NCBI GenBank assembly: GCA_028281525.1
Contig: JANQJR010000063.1
Location: 1-64,000 of the forward strand
Reading direction: 5' to 3'
Origin: Magnetovibrio sp.
GTDB lineage: Bacteria; Pseudomonadota; Alphaproteobacteria; Rhodospirillales; Magnetovibrionaceae
DNA length: 64,000 nt
The position numbers and the translations under genes were made by a program. A model generated the notes under the pieces. It worked only from the letters and a program-made list of their open reading frames with translations, was not told where the DNA came from and ran no database searches. Below, piece by piece: positions 62,572-64,000 of the stretch (position 1 is its first letter; every line of letters starts with the position of its first letter).

Positions 62572-63174
62572 ATGAGGCTGTATACATCCCTGACGTCGCC
62601 ATACGGGCGCAAGTGCCGCATGGCGGCGAAGGTCGCCGGGGTCGGCGATCAGGTGCAAATCATGGACATCGATTACAAGGCGGAGAGTTACCGTGAACTC
62701 AATCCGCTTGGCAAAGTGCCGGCGCTGGAGCGCGCTGATGGTTCGGTGCTGATCGATTCGCCCGTAATCAGCGCTTATCTGGCAAGCCAAGGAGACGAAG
62801 CGGCGGTCTTGCCGCCTGATCCGGATGCGCGCTGGAACGCCTTGTGCCTGGAGGCCTTGGCCGACGGCATATCGGATGCGGGCGTGGCGGTATACCTGGA
62901 AAACAAACGCGACCCGTCACACCGCTCCCAGGATTGGCTTGACGCCCAGACGTCCAAGATCAACCTCGGCTTGGATGCGTTGGAGGCGGTGGCGGGGGAA
63001 TTCGCGGGCAGCACTCACATCGGCATTCTGGCGGTGATCGCTTCCGTGAGTTGGTTGGAGTTCCGCACCGTCGTGCCCGACATCCGCACCGGCCGCCCGC
63101 AGTTGTCGGTGTGGCTGGACGCGGTCGTGGGCGAAAACCACGTGCGCGACACCGCACCGCCCGTGGGCGCTTAA
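62572..63174 (+). CDS. Glutathione S-transferase family protein
   Basis: LYTSLTSPYGRKCRMAAKVAGV; NPLGKVPALERADGSVLIDSPVISAYL. Confidence 0.9.
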   Translation: MRLYTSLTSPYGRKCRMAAKVAGVGDQVQIMDIDYKAESYRELNPLGKVPALERADGSVLIDSPVISAYLASQGDEAAVLPPDPDARWNALCLEALADGISDAGVAVYLENKRDPSHRSQDWLDAQTSKINLGLDALEAVAGEFAGSTHIGILAVIASVSWLEFRTVVPDIRTGRPQLSVWLDAVVGENHVRDTAPPVGA

Positions 63175-63190
63175 AAGGAGCGCTGGCAGC

Positions 63191-63631
63191 ATGGACAGCT
63201 TTCACGGTTTGAGTGCGGATCAAGTGATCGAGGCGCTCGATCTTCAGCCCCATCCCGAAGGCGGGCATTTCAAGGAAGTTTACCGCCATGCGGCCCCGGA
63301 TGGCGCGCGCGGGGCGGTGACCACCATCTACTTCCTGCTGCGTGCGGGCGAGAGGTCCCACTGGCATCGGGTGTTGGACGCCGATGAAATCTGGTGCTGG
63401 CATGCGGGCGCACCGTTGGAGCTGTCCATTCACGGCGAAGGCGGTCCGCGCGAGACCCATATCCTCGGCATGGATTTGGGGTCGGACCAGCGCCCCCAGG
63501 CGGTGGTGCCTACCAATGCGTGGCAGGCGGCGAAGTCTTTGGGGGACTGGACCCTAGTCGGTTGTCAGGTCGCGCCCGCGTTCGAGTTCAGCAATTTTGA
63601 GTTGGCGGAGCCGGGTTTCGAGCCGAATTGA
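63191..63631 (+). CDS. Cupin, DUF985 family
   Basis: LQPHPEGGHFKEVYRH; TTIYFLLRAGERSHWHRVLDADEIWCWHAGAPLEL. Confidence 0.9.
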   Translation: MDSFHGLSADQVIEALDLQPHPEGGHFKEVYRHAAPDGARGAVTTIYFLLRAGERSHWHRVLDADEIWCWHAGAPLELSIHGEGGPRETHILGMDLGSDQRPQAVVPTNAWQAAKSLGDWTLVGCQVAPAFEFSNFELAEPGFEPN

Positions 63632-63741
63632 ATTATTCTTCGAAACAGTCATTTTCGATTTAGATGGATTATCGCAAAACCAGCGACCAATTATCTTAGG
63701 GTTCAGAGATCAACGCCCCGAAAGGAAAAGGAACCCGAGCC

Positions 63742-64000
63742 ATGAAGGTCGTCGCTTTTGCCGCCACCAATTCATCCAAGTCCATCAACAAGCAACTGGT
63801 CAGCTACGCCGTGTCTTTCGTGGAAGATGCCGAGGTGGAGATTTTGGACTTGAACGATTTCGAGTTGCCGTTGTTCAGCGAGGACCGGGAAGCCGAGCTG
63901 GGCCAACCACAATTGGCAAAGGATTTTCTGGCGAAACTGGCGGGCGCGGACGCCATCGTCGTTTCGTTTGCCGAGCACAATGGCTCCTACACGGCGGCGT
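63742..64000 (+). CDS. NADPH-dependent FMN reductase family (truncated by window end)
   Basis: ATG at 63742; MKVVAFAATNSSKSINKQLVSYAVSF...VSFAEHNGSYTAA. Confidence 0.85.
   Translation, partial: MKVVAFAATNSSKSINKQLVSYAVSFVEDAEVEILDLNDFELPLFSEDREAELGQPQLAKDFLAKLAGADAIVVSFAEHNGSYTAA

Overview
This is a 64 kb, GC-rich chromosomal window that looks alphaproteobacterial (Rhodospirillales-like; inferred from CcrM, olsBA, the ethylmalonyl-CoA pathway genes and gene order). It is almost fully coding and mostly housekeeping or central metabolism. Main blocks are: ispE/TPR/ETF-QO; UDG, lytic transglycosylase and moaB; rnhB-ccrM; olsBA; the ubiTUV O2-independent ubiquinone operon; etfBA-hbd with a cobalamin adenosyltransferase; the ethylmalonyl-CoA genes mcd, ccr and ecm; two large PAS histidine kinases; argH-lptM-lysA; ftsEX-ydcF-plsC; a B12-dependent ribonucleotide reductase; a triheme cytochrome c/cytochrome b fusion; tyrA-hisC-pheA; metXW; and gloB/GST/cupin/FMN reductase. 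There is one tRNA (Gln-TTG). I saw no CRISPR array, prophage or complete IS element. The most interesting signals are: (1) a shared GCA(C/A)(C/T)TGC(G/A)AA motif in the control regions of ccr/ecm, etfBA and ETF-QO, suggesting one regulon; (2) six GANTC sites in 87 bp directly upstream of ccrM; (3) a 266-bp multi-palindromic element filling the ftsX-ydcF gap; (4) DnaA boxes plus a GANTC site upstream of the class II RNR; (5) a decayed duplicate of the cytochrome b 3' end; (6) a pair of 15-bp ATGCATAWAAYGCAT motifs in the pepP/small-ORF divergent region; (7) an unlisted 46-aa LptM-like lipoprotein gene. All product calls come from reading the translated sequence by eye; no database search was run.
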